Shown: positions 36,359-46,063, counted from the stretch's first letter. The stretch: 64,000 bases of DNA from Candidatus Nitrososphaera gargensis Ga9.2 (GCF_000303155.1 NC_018719.1:496001-560000), one strand, 5' to 3'. Notes: a model not told the origin generated them from the sequence alone. Translations and numbers: made by a program.

Positions 36359-38260
36359 TTACTGACCTATTGGATTCTGCTGTTCTGAGGTCAGCTGGCT
36401 CTTCAAGGTAGCAGGAAGGTTCTGCACCCATCCGTTGTATGGAATCGGTGTTGCAAGAACGCCCTGTCCTCCCATGCCAGCGTTTCCTGTGATTGTGTCG
36501 TCTTTTGCTGTTGTGCTTGACGCTGTCAGCAGTATCCTGCCTGCAATCTTTGCATCTGACACATTTCCATCGTTGTTCGGGTCAGCATCCACTACCAGAA
36601 GCGAGTTTGAGAACTTGCTTGCCACGTATGCATAATAGCCGCCGCCGTTCTTGGCACCAAACTGGACACCATGGCATCCTGCATCGCATCCAAGCATTGT
36701 CACTACCTCGTCTGTAGCAGTGTCAACTATTGTTATAGTTGCAGTCAGCGTGTTGGCAGTGACCATGTATTTGCCGTTTGGCGAGACTGGTGTCTGAATT
36801 GGCAGTGCGCCTACTGGGCCTGTAATTGCACCGCTTATCGGATCATAGTTCTCTATCAGGTTTATGGTCTTGATTACCTGACCAAATGTTGTCGAGTTTT
36901 CGTCCATGTCTATGACGCTGATTGTACTATCAAGCAGGTTTGCAACATAGTATTTGCTGTCGTCTGGCATCATGCCTGTTGCAATTGGGATTGCGCCTGT
37001 TGTCGGTTTTGCTTCAATGCTATCTGAATCAAAGCTATACAGAGTCGAGTCAGCAGAGAATGCGTTTGGCGTGACCATCTTTTGTCCATCAGAACTCATC
37101 CAGTGTGCATGAGGATGCGATTCTGGCTCGCCTTCTTTCTGCATCGGAATTTCTCTCTGAATTCCGGTGGCCTTCGGTGCCAGTTCTACGACTGCCTCCT
37201 CGCCATTGAGTGTCACGTGTACCTGGTCTGTGTCTGTCCTTGTCATTACGTGAGCTGGTGATTCTCCAACAGATATGTTCTTCACTAGTTTGCCAGTTGC
37301 AGCATCGAAAACTGTTAGCTTGCTATCGAACCACTGAGTCTGGTAGATCAGCTTCTGATCTCTGTCAGTCCACATGTTGTGCGGGTTGTTCATGTTAATT
37401 GATGGCAGTGCAACCTTGCGCTCAATGTCCCATGTCGTAGTATCAATCTTTGTGGCAGTTCCTGGCTTGCTCTTGTTCTTTGTTAGCTCAAACTGCGTGT
37501 CTACCCATACTTTGCCTACGCCTGCGGTTGATGGGTCAAATGGTGCTTCAAGAGCAATGTCGTTTCCATACCTTGCATTTAGAACGGTTGGAAGGTTCAC
37601 TACTGCGCCGCCTGCAATTCTAATATCAACATTCGGATACGTCACATGCCATGTTGACTGCCTGTAGTCTTGCCAGTTGGATGGTGCTGTAGCAATGAAG
37701 AATGTTCTCAGCAATCTTGTTGCCAAGTCGCTGCTTGTTGGTACTGTAATGCCATTTACTAGGCTGATGTTCTCACCAAGGTCAAGTCCTTGCGTCTGTG
37801 GGTCGTCAACAATCACCGCTCCAAACATGTATGGATGTACCTTGCACGTAAACACGTACAGACCCGGTGTCTGAAGTGTAACAGACTGCGAGCTCTTTGA
37901 TGCCTTTGGCTGGTCAAATGGCATTCCTTGTGCGTTCTGTGGGAATATCAGGCTTGTGACTGTGTGGACAGTGTTTGATCTGATGTTAAAATCAACCCTT
38001 ACCCCAGGTGTTCCAACAGCTAGTGATTGTGTTCCACTGTTTGTGATGTCACCTGCTACGTTTTTGAACCATCTGCCTGGTTCATCGACTAGGTCGAATT
38101 GAACTCTGTTCTCTGAAGAGCTGCCGCTGCTACCGCTTCCACTTGCTGCAAGCGCCATTTGAAATGAATTTGTGATGCTCAATGGCGCTATGAAAATCAT
38201 TGCAGTAAGAATCAGCGATACAGCAACTCCTGAAAACATTAGCTTATTGAGTGCTGTCAT
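36359..38260 (-). CDS. Exported cupredoxin fused to a YVTN-type beta-propeller
   Basis: 633 residues: signal peptide (to about 40), then a cupredoxin domain with ligands in NTVHTVTSL (His) and YVFTCKVHPYMFGAVIV (Cys, His, Met), a type 1 copper site. From about 240 a propeller follows with blades such as QLIYQTQWFDSKLTVFDAA, TGKLVKNISVG, YVANLLDSTISVIDMDE and KYMVTANTLTATITIVDTA. Thaumarchaea use such proteins in extracellular electron transfer or copper handling; the partner is unknown. Its promoter carries the half-site TTGGATAAAC upstream of a TATA-like CTTTATATGG. Confidence 0.8.
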   Translation of the reverse strand: MTALNKLMFSGVAVSLILTAMIFIAPLSITNSFQMALAASGSGSSGSSSENRVQFDLVDEPGRWFKNVAGDITNSGTQSLAVGTPGVRVDFNIRSNTVHTVTSLIFPQNAQGMPFDQPKASKSSQSVTLQTPGLYVFTCKVHPYMFGAVIVDDPQTQGLDLGENISLVNGITVPTSSDLATRLLRTFFIATAPSNWQDYRQSTWHVTYPNVDIRIAGGAVVNLPTVLNARYGNDIALEAPFDPSTAGVGKVWVDTQFELTKNKSKPGTATKIDTTTWDIERKVALPSINMNNPHNMWTDRDQKLIYQTQWFDSKLTVFDAATGKLVKNISVGESPAHVMTRTDTDQVHVTLNGEEAVVELAPKATGIQREIPMQKEGEPESHPHAHWMSSDGQKMVTPNAFSADSTLYSFDSDSIEAKPTTGAIPIATGMMPDDSKYYVANLLDSTISVIDMDENSTTFGQVIKTINLIENYDPISGAITGPVGALPIQTPVSPNGKYMVTANTLTATITIVDTATDEVVTMLGCDAGCHGVQFGAKNGGGYYAYVASKFSNSLLVVDADPNNDGNVSDAKIAGRILLTASSTTAKDDTITGNAGMGGQGVLATPIPYNGWVQNLPATLKSQLTSEQQNPIGQ

Positions 38261-38338
38261 AGCGCCATCGGGTAGAAGACTGTTCCATATAAAGTGCTGA
38301 GTAGTTTATCCAATTTGAGAATAGGGCATGCCTTTAGG

Positions 38339-38366
38339 TTGGATAAACCATCCAAGCTCTTAAATA
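38339..38366 (+). promoter_or_regulatory. cbtB promoter with TTGGAT-N5-ATCCAA palindrome
   Basis: TTGGAT-AAACC-ATCCAA (38339-38355) is identical over 17 bases to the site at 17506-17522 and likewise sits immediately upstream of a TATA box (CTTAAATA, about 38359-38366). Initiation about 25 bases after the TATA would fall at the ATG at 38390, supporting a leaderless cbtB start. Confidence 0.7.
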
Positions 38367-38389
38367 TGACGCGTAGCGCTCTGCTTCAA

Positions 38390-38614
38390 ATGTCAGCAGA
38401 CATAAAGAGAAATGTAAGCCAAACAACAACGGGACGGAAACCCAAGATCACAGTTGGAATATTGCTTGGCGTCATGGTTTTTGGCCTTTTCATAGTAGGA
38501 TTTGATCAAGGTCATCTTTTTAGCATTGCACAAGGTGAACAGGCGTACGAGGACCTGTGGATGCACGAGTTCTATCACGATATGAGACACGCAGCAGGAT
38601 TTCCCTGTCATTAG
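38390..38614 (+). CDS. cbtB: CbtB cobalt transporter subunit
   Basis: 74 residues from the ATG at 38390: a basic start, one transmembrane helix (about 17-38, KITVGILLGVMVFGLFIVGF), then the diagnostic metal-binding C-terminus DLWMHEFYHDMRHAAGFPCH. CbtB works with CbtA in cobalt (or nickel) uptake. The ATG at 38390 is chosen because the alternative ATG at 38366 overlaps the TATA box. It appears intact, but the cbtA gene 14 bases downstream is broken. Confidence 0.85.
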   Translation: MSADIKRNVSQTTTGRKPKITVGILLGVMVFGLFIVGFDQGHLFSIAQGEQAYEDLWMHEFYHDMRHAAGFPCH

Positions 38615-38628
38615 TGGTGGTTGAAAAA

Positions 38629-39328
38629 ATGAAAGCAAAAACATTCATTGCAATAACCATTCTTGCTGGAGCTATTGCAAGCACGATTCTTGCGACAATC
38701 AACATTGTAGTTATCGAGCCGTATATCGACAGAGCTATTGAGATCGAAAACCAAAATGCTGCAGCAGCTGGTGAAATGATCAATCCTATTGAATTCCTCA
38801 ATTACAGGCTATTGTAAAAGGGCGGCGAAATATCCACTGGCACTATTCTTGGGATGTCCCTCGGCGCGCTTTTTGGGTAGTCTTTGCATACAGCAGAAGC
38901 TCGATACCGGCATCAAATAACAAAAAGAAGGCTCTGATTCTGGCTGGAATCATGTTTTTCGTTCTCTTTCTAGTACCCCTCAAACCCACCAGCAGTAGGC
39001 GATCCTGAGACAGTCTACTATCGGCAAAGTCTGTACTTGGCAATATCGGGTTTTGGAGCTTTGGGACTTGCATTTCTCTATATAGAAAGATGGGCACAAA
39101 TCAGGTAAAGAAAGTCATTATTCCAGCCCTGTACGCTACGGTAATGATAAGCGCATACTTGGGAATGCCGCCAAACCCTGACGAAATCACAGCGCCAATG
39201 GACTTGGTAACCTGCTTCAGGATCGCAAGTGCCTTTATGACGGCAATGTTCTGAGGACTGCTGGGACTAATCCTAGGTGCGTTCTGGGACAAGACAAAGC
39301 CACATGAGATGGCAAGGATTTCCATATA
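38629..39328 (+). pseudogene. cbtA: CbtA cobalt transporter subunit, decayed
   Basis: MKAKTFIAITILAGAIASTI (first helix) and EPYIDRAIEIENQNA lead to TAA at about 38815. KGGEISTGTILGMSLGALFG then shifts frame to VFAYSRSSIPASNNKKKALI and LAGIMFFVLFLVPLK, shifts again to VGDPETVYYRQSLYLA and LGLAFLYIERWAQI, and once more to KKVIIPALYATVMISAYLGM. A TGA in MF-stop-GLLGLILGAFWD probably replaces Trp. The assembled protein matches the polytopic CbtA family. At least two stops and three frameshifts make it non-functional. Confidence 0.85.
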
Positions 39329-39441
39329 GTGGGACTTTTTGGTTAAGCCGGTTCTTCTTTATAACCTGACCTAATTATTTAGTATAGAAAATATATATTA
39401 ATTTTCTATAGGAGGACTATGTTTTCCATTTAAGTACTATA

Positions 39442-41190
39442 TTGCGTCGTGGATACGGCGTGACATTTTTGAAAGAAGTCACTAAAAGAGTAACTGTAAA
39501 TGCACTGTTCATCGCCAGCATGCTTGTTTTTTCAGTGCTTGCTATGGCTAGTGTATATGGGATAGAAGGACCCGCCCAGAATCCCTCACAACCTGGAATT
39601 GACGAAATAAATTCTGGCCCCCAACCAACCACCGATAAACTGAATTTGCCTGAAGGCTATTCTGCAGAAGCGGTTCTATGGAACCTGACCCTTCCAACGA
39701 GTGTTACATTTGATGGCAACGGATCAATGTATGTTGCAGAATCAGGCTATATTTACGGAGAGCTGAGACCACAGCCAAAGATACTGAAGGTCGATCAGAA
39801 CGGTAATGTCTCTGTCTTTTTAGACAGACTTTTGAGCCCTCCTGTCAATGACATCGAATTTAACAAACACAATGGTTTGCTGTATATTTCGCATAGAGGA
39901 ATGGTATCTACAGTAGACTCAGGCGGTGTTGTAAAGAACATAATTGTTGGACTGCCTTCAATGGGCGACCATCACAACAACGAAATAGAGTTTGGACTGG
40001 ATGGCAGAGTATACGTAACTATCGGTGTACTGACAAACAGCGGAGTTGTAGGACCAGATAATGCCTTGCATGGATGGGGACCGCTTATGACGAAGTTGCA
40101 TGATGTGCCTGGACAAGATATCACATTGACAGGACAGAGCTTTGAATCAGACAATCCGCTGACAGCAGATCCGAATGATAAAGCAACAACAGGAGCTTTT
40201 GTACCTTTTGGTAATACAACTGAACAAGGTCAGGTTGTAAAAGGTAATGTATTGTGCAATGGATGTGTAATTAGTGCCAATCCTGACGGCTCTGACCTTC
40301 AACTAGAAGCATGGGGACTTCGTAACCCATTTGGTCTGGAGTTCAATGACGAAGGAAGGCTCTTTGCTTCAGACAATGGTGCAGATGAAAGAGGCAGTAG
40401 ACCAATAAAGGATGATGATGACAAATTCCAAGAAATCAGGATTGACGAAGACAAGCCGCGATTCTATGGATGGCCAGACTTCTTTGGCAATGCAGAGCCG
40501 GTGACAGATCCCAAGTTCCAGTCTCCTAGAGCAAATGGCACACAGCTAGAATTTCTAATGGAAGACCATCCAGAAGTGGAGAAGCCGTTAGCATTAATTG
40601 ACCATGCCGCTGCAGCAACCGCTGTTGAATTTGCTGGCGATGAATTTGGCTTGGAAGGAAAGGCTCTAGTAGGCGAATTTGGAACAATGGCACCAACAAC
40701 ACATTCACCACATGGTGAAATAGCTAAAGCATTAGAAGGGAAAGCGATTATTGGACAAAAAGTCATTGCGATAGATTTGGAGACAGGCAACTATACTGAC
40801 TTTATCTCGCTCAACACTCCAGATCCTGCCTTTAGACCCGTAGGCTTGGCATACAATGAAGACGAAAATGCGCTCTATATTGTAACCATTGCAAAAGCTG
40901 AAATAAAGATGGAGACGCCTCTAGGCAAACCACTGCCAGAGCCGATACCATGGGGCTATCCATTCACAGGTGCTGTATGGAAGGTAACGATGGACGATAC
41001 AACTACAGCAGGTGGCGAGGAGGTTATGACTACCAACAACCAGACGATAACAACAGCTGACGTCACTGCAGACACACCATCTAGTGCCACAACATCTGCC
41101 AATATGACAGGAATCTGGCCGGTACCAAACGCTACAAACAACACAAATACCACAACAACACGCGATGATACCGATGACGACGATCATTAA
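39442..41190 (+). CDS. Exported PQQ-type sugar dehydrogenase-like propeller
   Basis: About 580 residues: a signal segment (ALFIASMLVFSVLAMASVYG), then a soluble glucose/sorbosone dehydrogenase-like six-bladed propeller: LPEGYSAEAVLWNLTLPTSV, SMYVAESGYIYGE, GDHHNNEIEFGLDGRVYVTI, WGLRNPFGLEFNDEGRLFAS (typical of the family), DKPRFYGWPDFFG and PVGLAYNEDENALYIV. The C-terminus is a Thr/Asn-rich, acidic tail, likely glycosylated. It may oxidise sugars with PQQ or only share the fold. Start: TTG 39442 or GTG 39460, behind a very AT-rich promoter with a GGAGG at 39414-39418. Confidence 0.78.
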   Translation: MRRGYGVTFLKEVTKRVTVNALFIASMLVFSVLAMASVYGIEGPAQNPSQPGIDEINSGPQPTTDKLNLPEGYSAEAVLWNLTLPTSVTFDGNGSMYVAESGYIYGELRPQPKILKVDQNGNVSVFLDRLLSPPVNDIEFNKHNGLLYISHRGMVSTVDSGGVVKNIIVGLPSMGDHHNNEIEFGLDGRVYVTIGVLTNSGVVGPDNALHGWGPLMTKLHDVPGQDITLTGQSFESDNPLTADPNDKATTGAFVPFGNTTEQGQVVKGNVLCNGCVISANPDGSDLQLEAWGLRNPFGLEFNDEGRLFASDNGADERGSRPIKDDDDKFQEIRIDEDKPRFYGWPDFFGNAEPVTDPKFQSPRANGTQLEFLMEDHPEVEKPLALIDHAAAATAVEFAGDEFGLEGKALVGEFGTMAPTTHSPHGEIAKALEGKAIIGQKVIAIDLETGNYTDFISLNTPDPAFRPVGLAYNEDENALYIVTIAKAEIKMETPLGKPLPEPIPWGYPFTGAVWKVTMDDTTTAGGEEVMTTNNQTITTADVTADTPSSATTSANMTGIWPVPNATNNTNTTTTRDDTDDDDH

Positions 41191-41322
41191 CCACCCACCT
41201 TTTCTTTTTTTGACTTCCAAAAATGATATCTTGGTTGTTTTATATGGTCAGGATAGGCGAAGCCTTATCCAATTTGGACACTCACTATCAGATTTTTTCT
41301 TTTTAGATATCCCAAAGGACTG

Positions 41323-42173
41323 TCAAGCTGCTGCAACTCTGCCAAATGCTTCAATCTCTCGTATGAACTCTAGTCCTTTTTTTGTCACATACTCGTAATT
41401 TCTGTCCGCTATATTTGGTTCAAAGCTCACATAACCATCGTAGCTGATTTTCTGCAGACTTGTTACGATTGTTTTAAAGTTGATGTGCGCAAACCCTGGC
41501 ATCTTTCTATTGTTATCGGCAAAGTGAGTATGTACAAGAAAATCCCTGCTGGCAAATATCGCTTCTTCAAATGAATCCTCTTCAATATTCATGTGAAATG
41601 TATCCAAAAGAATGCCAAGATTATCCACATGCCGGGCTAACAAAAGTGCATCAGACGCAGTGGCGCAGTACGGCGTGCTATATCTATTGAGGGGTTCCAG
41701 AACCAGGCTAATGCCGCTGTCTCTTGCTTCTTTGCATAACTTTCGTAACATGGGCGATGCCCTTGAAAGAATTTGCTTTTTCTGTTCAATCGTAATTGTT
41801 CCATGCGTTTTGTCAAAAACTCTGCAATTTCATTTGCAAATAGGCAGATATTCATCTCCTTGCCGCCCAGCTGGCTGCACATTCTAATACAGTCCTTTAC
41901 ATATTTCTCAGATGCTGTCACCAAGCTATGGTCAGTGCTCAAAAGTTTCCGTTTCCATCCTTGCGTACTTGCTCTTCCCCACATGCCTGTTATCCCGCAC
42001 ACTGGAAGTCTGGCTGTGCTAAGGGCATCCTTCAATTTCTTCAAGTCTACCTCCTCTGGCTCGCCGTACATTTCTACTGCATCAAAACCCTGCTTAGCAA
42101 GTCTTGCAAGCGTTTCCTCAATTGGCTCTATCTTTCTAAATGATGCAAGAGTGATTGAATACTTCATCATCAT
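41323..42173 (-). pseudogene. Sugar phosphate isomerase/epimerase (TIM barrel), one frameshift
   Basis: The first part (MMMKYSITLASFRKIEPIEE, GFDAVEMYGEPEEVDLKKL, VCGITGMWGRAS, MNICLFANEIAEF) and the second part (THGTITIEQKKQILSRASPM, LVLEPLNRYSTPYCATASDA, LGILLDTFHMNIEE, THFADNNRKMPGF) form an AP-endonuclease-2/xylose-isomerase-like barrel of about 280 residues with metal ligands Glu, Asp and His. They are split by a one-base shift in a T5 run near 41815; six T would restore AEFFDKTHGT. It is last in the ebo-like cluster and its ATG overlaps the stop of eboF. Either a very recent mutation or a sequencing error. Confidence 0.75.
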
Positions 42174-43483
42174 GCTGCTGCCAAACACTTTATGATATCT
42201 GTACATTTTGCAATGCCAGATTTTGTGATGTCGTGTTTGCTGCTTGAAGCATAAAACGCAAGCCCCTCGCCTGTCTCAAGATCAGCAGGTCTCCCATGCG
42301 AACCCCTGACCAAGCTTGCATCAAGCGGTATTGATTTTGTCTTTGGGTCAACAAAAAGTTCCACTGGATCGTAACCGGGTTTTCTGTGTATGTCCACCTT
42401 GCGAGCAAAGGCGGGCGCCTTTTTTTCATCATGCCACCAGTAATAGCTAAACCACTTGTCGCGCTCTGCGATGGCAACAAGCTCACCACTTCGCTCATGA
42501 TCTATTTTTAGTCTCTTTTTTCCTTCACTATCTAACACTTTGTCAATTCCAGCCGTTGCTTCAAGTATCTTCCTTGCTGCTCTCTCAAATCCATCCTTTA
42601 CAAAAATGTGTGCCGCTTGATGGTCTACCATCGCAAATGCCTTGCTAAACTCAAAGTCAAGGTATTCTTTGTCCTGAATCTCTCGGACTGCAAGCAAGCC
42701 AGCATCACGCAAGACAAGGTTGAGCGGAATGGCACCTTGTACATCATTAAATGAATATTCTGATATTATGATAAATTGTGTCTTATCTTTAATTCCAAGC
42801 TCTGATGTTTTTTGAACCAGCCTGCCCACTATATCATCTGCTTTTTTCAAATCGTCACGTGCGCGAGCATCCGATTTTCCAAAGCGCTGTACTGAATAGT
42901 CAACATGAGGAATATATGCAAAAAGCTGGTTTGGCCGGTGTTTCTCCAGCGTGTATTCTGCTGCATTAGCTATCCACTCGCTTGACCTAGGCGATGCAAG
43001 CGGCCCCCAGTAACTTGCCAGATCAAACTCTCCGAGCTTGTCCCTCAGCTCTTCATAGTATCCTACCGGCTTTGAGTAACACCACATTACTACTCCATCA
43101 TCCAGGTGAATTGGTCGCGGAGTGACTACAATATCCGAATTGGCGTACATCGTATTTTGCCAAAACAGCACAGCTGAAGTACAGCTATTACGCCTATCCC
43201 AGATTCGTTCTGCTCTGACAAGTGAGCTGGGCTGCTCCCAAAAAGACACAAAATAGGCGTTTCTGTCGTAGAGTCCATTTGCCACAATGCCATGCTCATT
43301 TGGGTATTTGCCAGACAATAGGCTAGCTTGAACTGTACATGTAACTGCTGGAAAGACCGGCTCTAATTTTGCATACTCGCCGTCGTTAGCAATCTTTGCA
43401 ATATTTGGGACTAGTCCAGAATTAAGATGCTCCACCTCCAATCCGACAATGTCGAGCACGATAGAATATTCTGGAGCGACCAT
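42170..43483 (-). CDS. eboF: EboF-like alkaline phosphatase-superfamily enzyme
   Basis: 437 residues of the nucleotide pyrophosphatase/phosphodiesterase type: VLDIVGLEVEHLN with the N-terminal metal Asp, FPAVTCTVQASLLSGKYPNE with the nucleophile Thr, HGIVANGLYDRNAYFVSFW, DVVVTPRPIHLDDG-like DIVVTPRPIHLDDG, YIPHVDYSVQRFGKS, ISEYSFNDV, AFAMVDHQAAHIF and FARKVDIHRKPGYDPVELF followed by LVRGSHGRP. The combination is specific to EboF rather than generic phosphatases. In bacteria the ebo cluster serves export or traffic of secondary-metabolite precursors. It overlaps the downstream isomerase. Confidence 0.85.
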   Translation of the reverse strand: MVAPEYSIVLDIVGLEVEHLNSGLVPNIAKIANDGEYAKLEPVFPAVTCTVQASLLSGKYPNEHGIVANGLYDRNAYFVSFWEQPSSLVRAERIWDRRNSCTSAVLFWQNTMYANSDIVVTPRPIHLDDGVVMWCYSKPVGYYEELRDKLGEFDLASYWGPLASPRSSEWIANAAEYTLEKHRPNQLFAYIPHVDYSVQRFGKSDARARDDLKKADDIVGRLVQKTSELGIKDKTQFIIISEYSFNDVQGAIPLNLVLRDAGLLAVREIQDKEYLDFEFSKAFAMVDHQAAHIFVKDGFERAARKILEATAGIDKVLDSEGKKRLKIDHERSGELVAIAERDKWFSYYWWHDEKKAPAFARKVDIHRKPGYDPVELFVDPKTKSIPLDASLVRGSHGRPADLETGEGLAFYASSSKHDITKSGIAKCTDIIKCLAAA

Positions 43484-43540
43484 CTTCTTGCCTGCTTGTC
43501 ATATCCCTGTATTGCTTAAATGAGTTATAATACAACAATA

Positions 43541-44434
43541 TCAGGTGACGTACAGCTTTTTTGCCAGTAGCACTGCAGGTATGATAAAGAGCAGAGTTGA
43601 CAGACTATACAGCAAGCCGGCCGTACCTGCAACAAACACAGAATCAAGTATTATTATCGAAAGGACCATGTTCTTGACGGCTTGAGGAACAGACGAGCCA
43701 GAAGTTGCCGTCAACAGCTGCTTGAAAATGACTGCCATAACAGCAGTAAATATTGCCAAGTTCATAAGAAATACCCATTGAAACTGCACTAGTAAGCCAA
43801 TGGCAACTATTGATGCAATAACTCCAAAGATAATTGAAAATGCTGCAAAAACCTTAGGCTTTTCATTCCCAACTTCCTTTCTGCTAAGTATCATAATCGC
43901 AATGACATATGCAAAGAGTAATGCGGCAGCAAATATCGCAGTTCCTATGCCCGATGATGCGGACATTACAATGCTTGCACCTAGAATTACGTTGAGGAAC
44001 CTTGTGCTACCCATTGAGAATGCTGCTGCCCGCCCGCGCTTGAGGCGATAGTCGTAGGCAATTATGGCTGCCGTCAGGGTAAGGGACATGGCAAAGCTTG
44101 TGGGGCTTGCAGCCAGCGCAATTATGTTTGCGGCAGCTATAGCCGCCAGCGCAATTGCCATGGCATGTTCTTTTGGAATACTGCCAGAAGGCAGCGGCCG
44201 GAAAGGACGCTCACGCCTGTCTACTTCGATATCAAAATAATCGTTTAGAACAATGCCGGCGATGTAAAGCAGGCCAGAAGAGACCATGAGTGACGCAAGG
44301 TGAAAGCCATTTGTCTCAACAAGCGGAATGGTAGCAAAGTATCCCACCATTATGTCTGAAGGCGCGGTAAATACATTTGGCAGCCTGATTAAAAGCAGGT
44401 ATTGTCTCAGCGTATCGATTCTATGATGCTGCAA
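43541..44434 (-). CDS. eboC: EboC-like UbiA-family prenyltransferase
   Basis: 297 residues, about eight helices. The first Asp-rich motif is NDYFDIEVDRRERPFRPLPS in helix 2-3 and the second is in YDYRLKRGRAAA. LIRLPNVFTAPSDIMVGYFA at the N-terminus and the RPFRPLPSGSIP stretch match EboC. UbiA enzymes attach isoprenoid chains to ring or polar acceptors in the membrane. Its start lies 28 bases inside the preceding isomerase gene, so the two are translationally coupled. Confidence 0.82.
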   Translation of the reverse strand: MQHHRIDTLRQYLLLIRLPNVFTAPSDIMVGYFATIPLVETNGFHLASLMVSSGLLYIAGIVLNDYFDIEVDRRERPFRPLPSGSIPKEHAMAIALAAIAAANIIALAASPTSFAMSLTLTAAIIAYDYRLKRGRAAAFSMGSTRFLNVILGASIVMSASSGIGTAIFAAALLFAYVIAIMILSRKEVGNEKPKVFAAFSIIFGVIASIVAIGLLVQFQWVFLMNLAIFTAVMAVIFKQLLTATSGSSVPQAVKNMVLSIIILDSVFVAGTAGLLYSLSTLLFIIPAVLLAKKLYVT

Positions 44435-45249
44435 AGATGGCTGTACGCCTCCTGTGCCGCCTGCACGGGACTGTCTTGATAAGGATAGAGCTCAACTGTG
44501 ACAAAGCCCTCGTAGCCTATATCCTCCATTGCTGCAAAGACAGAATGAAAGTCAATCTCACCTCTTCCGGGGATCAGGTGGTTATGCACCCTGTTTTCAA
44601 TATCGGCAAGGTGAAAATGCTCGATATAATCCACTAGCTCATATACCAGCTTGGCAGGGTCTTCATTTACACAGTAAAAATGGCTAATGTCAAAGTTGAG
44701 CTTCACATAATCAGAATTGACATTTTTAATGAATCTTTTGAACTGGCTTGAATTTTCAATGAGCAGACCTGGCTCCGGCTCGATTAGGAGCTTGATGCCT
44801 TCCTCTTCTGCTGCCTTTGACGCAGGAACTAAAGTCTCTAGGAATACCTTTTCAAGCTTATTTGAATCTCTGTTAGAAGGAATCGGTCCGCCCGGCTCTG
44901 TAGATAGATTTTTGGCCCCTAACTTTTTTGCGAGCTGTACACAGTCAATCGTATGCTGAACGCGTACCTGCCTTGAATGCTCATCCTGTTCTATCCAAGA
45001 GGGGTGGTAGACATCGCCACCTCCTACTATTGCATAAAGTGTAAACGCATTAAGGTTGGAGATTTGCATTCCATGTGATGATATAACATCTTTCAGCTGC
45101 CACGCCTTATCATCTCCAAAATCAGGTGGGTATGCATGTGGTACATCACAAAGAATCTCTACTCCTTTATATCCTATTTTCGCTATCTCTTTTATCGAGT
45201 CTTGCAGTGAATATTTTTTGAAAGCATTTGTGCTAAATGCAAGCTTCAT
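44407..45249 (-). CDS. Sugar phosphate isomerase/epimerase of the ebo-like cluster
   Basis: 280 residues of TIM-barrel type: MKLAFSTNAFKKYSLQDSIK, GYKGVEILCDVPHAYPPDFG, NLNAFTLYAIVGGGDVYHPS, LGAKNLSTEPGGPIPSNRDS, LLIEPEPGLLIENS (metal Glu), VKLNFDISHFYC (Asp, His), IEHFHLADIENRVHNHLIPG and GFVTVELYPYQDSP. It is a candidate EboE counterpart, but bacterial EboE proteins are longer, so I leave the symbol blank. It starts two bases after the eboB stop. Confidence 0.8.
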   Translation of the reverse strand: MKLAFSTNAFKKYSLQDSIKEIAKIGYKGVEILCDVPHAYPPDFGDDKAWQLKDVISSHGMQISNLNAFTLYAIVGGGDVYHPSWIEQDEHSRQVRVQHTIDCVQLAKKLGAKNLSTEPGGPIPSNRDSNKLEKVFLETLVPASKAAEEEGIKLLIEPEPGLLIENSSQFKRFIKNVNSDYVKLNFDISHFYCVNEDPAKLVYELVDYIEHFHLADIENRVHNHLIPGRGEIDFHSVFAAMEDIGYEGFVTVELYPYQDSPVQAAQEAYSHLCSIIESIR

Positions 45250-45250
45250 G

Positions 45251-46063
45251 CTAAGGCTTCCATGTGAATTTAGGTGATTGTCTAAAGAACTCATATGCGT
45301 TGTAAAAGGTTACACGTTCAATCTCGCTGATGCTGAATCCAGCTTTCCTCATTTCCCTTGCAACCAGAGGGACGCTCAATGGGTCTGATACGCCCCAATC
45401 GGCTGCACTATGTATCATTATCCTCTCAGTGCCATACTTTTTGATGATGCTCATCGCGCGCTCTGGTGACAGCTTTGTAACAGGGTAAACAGATAGACCT
45501 GCCCACATGCCAAGCTCCAGCGTTTTTCCAATCGTCTCTTCAACATTATGGTCGACCAGTATCTTGTTCCGCTTGTACCGCTTACCATTTTCACTATTCA
45601 AGATGCGCTCAATCCTGCGCATGCCTTCTGGTTTGTTGTTGTGCGGCAGATGAACAGTCATTAGCATGTCCTTATCAGCGGCAATGTCCATTTGCTTTAC
45701 AAAGACTTCTTCTTCAAGATCATTTATCAGATTATAACCTAATTCACCTACTGCAATAACTCTTTCTCGGTCTAGATATTTTGTCATAGCCTTCAGAGCA
45801 TCCAACGCAAGGGGCCTTTCCATGGCCTCTTTTGGATTTACAGAGATGCACACAAAGTGCTCTATCCCAAAGTCCTTCGCTCTCTTTGTTTCAAAAGTTA
45901 TCATGTGCTCCCAGTAGTCTTCGAATGTGCTAACCCCTGTACGGGGAGTGCCAAGCCAAAAAGATGGTTGAACTATTACCTCTATTCCTGCTTTTGACAT
46001 TGCATCATAATCATCGGTAGTGCGAGAATACATATGGATATGGGGCTCAAATAGCCTTGTCAT
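45251..46063 (-). CDS. eboB: EboB-like TatD-family metal hydrolase
   Basis: 270 residues: FEPHIHMYSRTTDDYDAMSK (HxH metal ligands), IVQPSFWLGTPRTGVSTFED, HFVCISVNPKEAME, IAVGELGYNL (Glu), MTVHLPHNNKPEGMRR, KILVDHNVEETIG, LGMWAGLSVYPVTKLSPERA and MIHSAADWGVSDPLSVPLVA with the last metal Asp. The VYPVTKLS and AADWGVSDPL stretches are hallmarks of EboB within TatD-like hydrolases. The start is placed at the ATG at 46063 because the longer frame adds unconserved residues. It is first in the minus-strand cluster and divergent from the Zn alcohol dehydrogenase. Confidence 0.85.
   Translation of the reverse strand: MTRLFEPHIHMYSRTTDDYDAMSKAGIEVIVQPSFWLGTPRTGVSTFEDYWEHMITFETKRAKDFGIEHFVCISVNPKEAMERPLALDALKAMTKYLDRERVIAVGELGYNLINDLEEEVFVKQMDIAADKDMLMTVHLPHNNKPEGMRRIERILNSENGKRYKRNKILVDHNVEETIGKTLELGMWAGLSVYPVTKLSPERAMSIIKKYGTERIMIHSAADWGVSDPLSVPLVAREMRKAGFSISEIERVTFYNAYEFFRQSPKFTWKP

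Noticed and set aside
29330-41290. Additional AATTGGATAAG/ATCCAATT sites near 29338 and 41268 as members of the Ni/Co regulon
   Set aside because: They lie downstream of genes, lack the full 6+5+6 palindrome and have no TATA box beside them.
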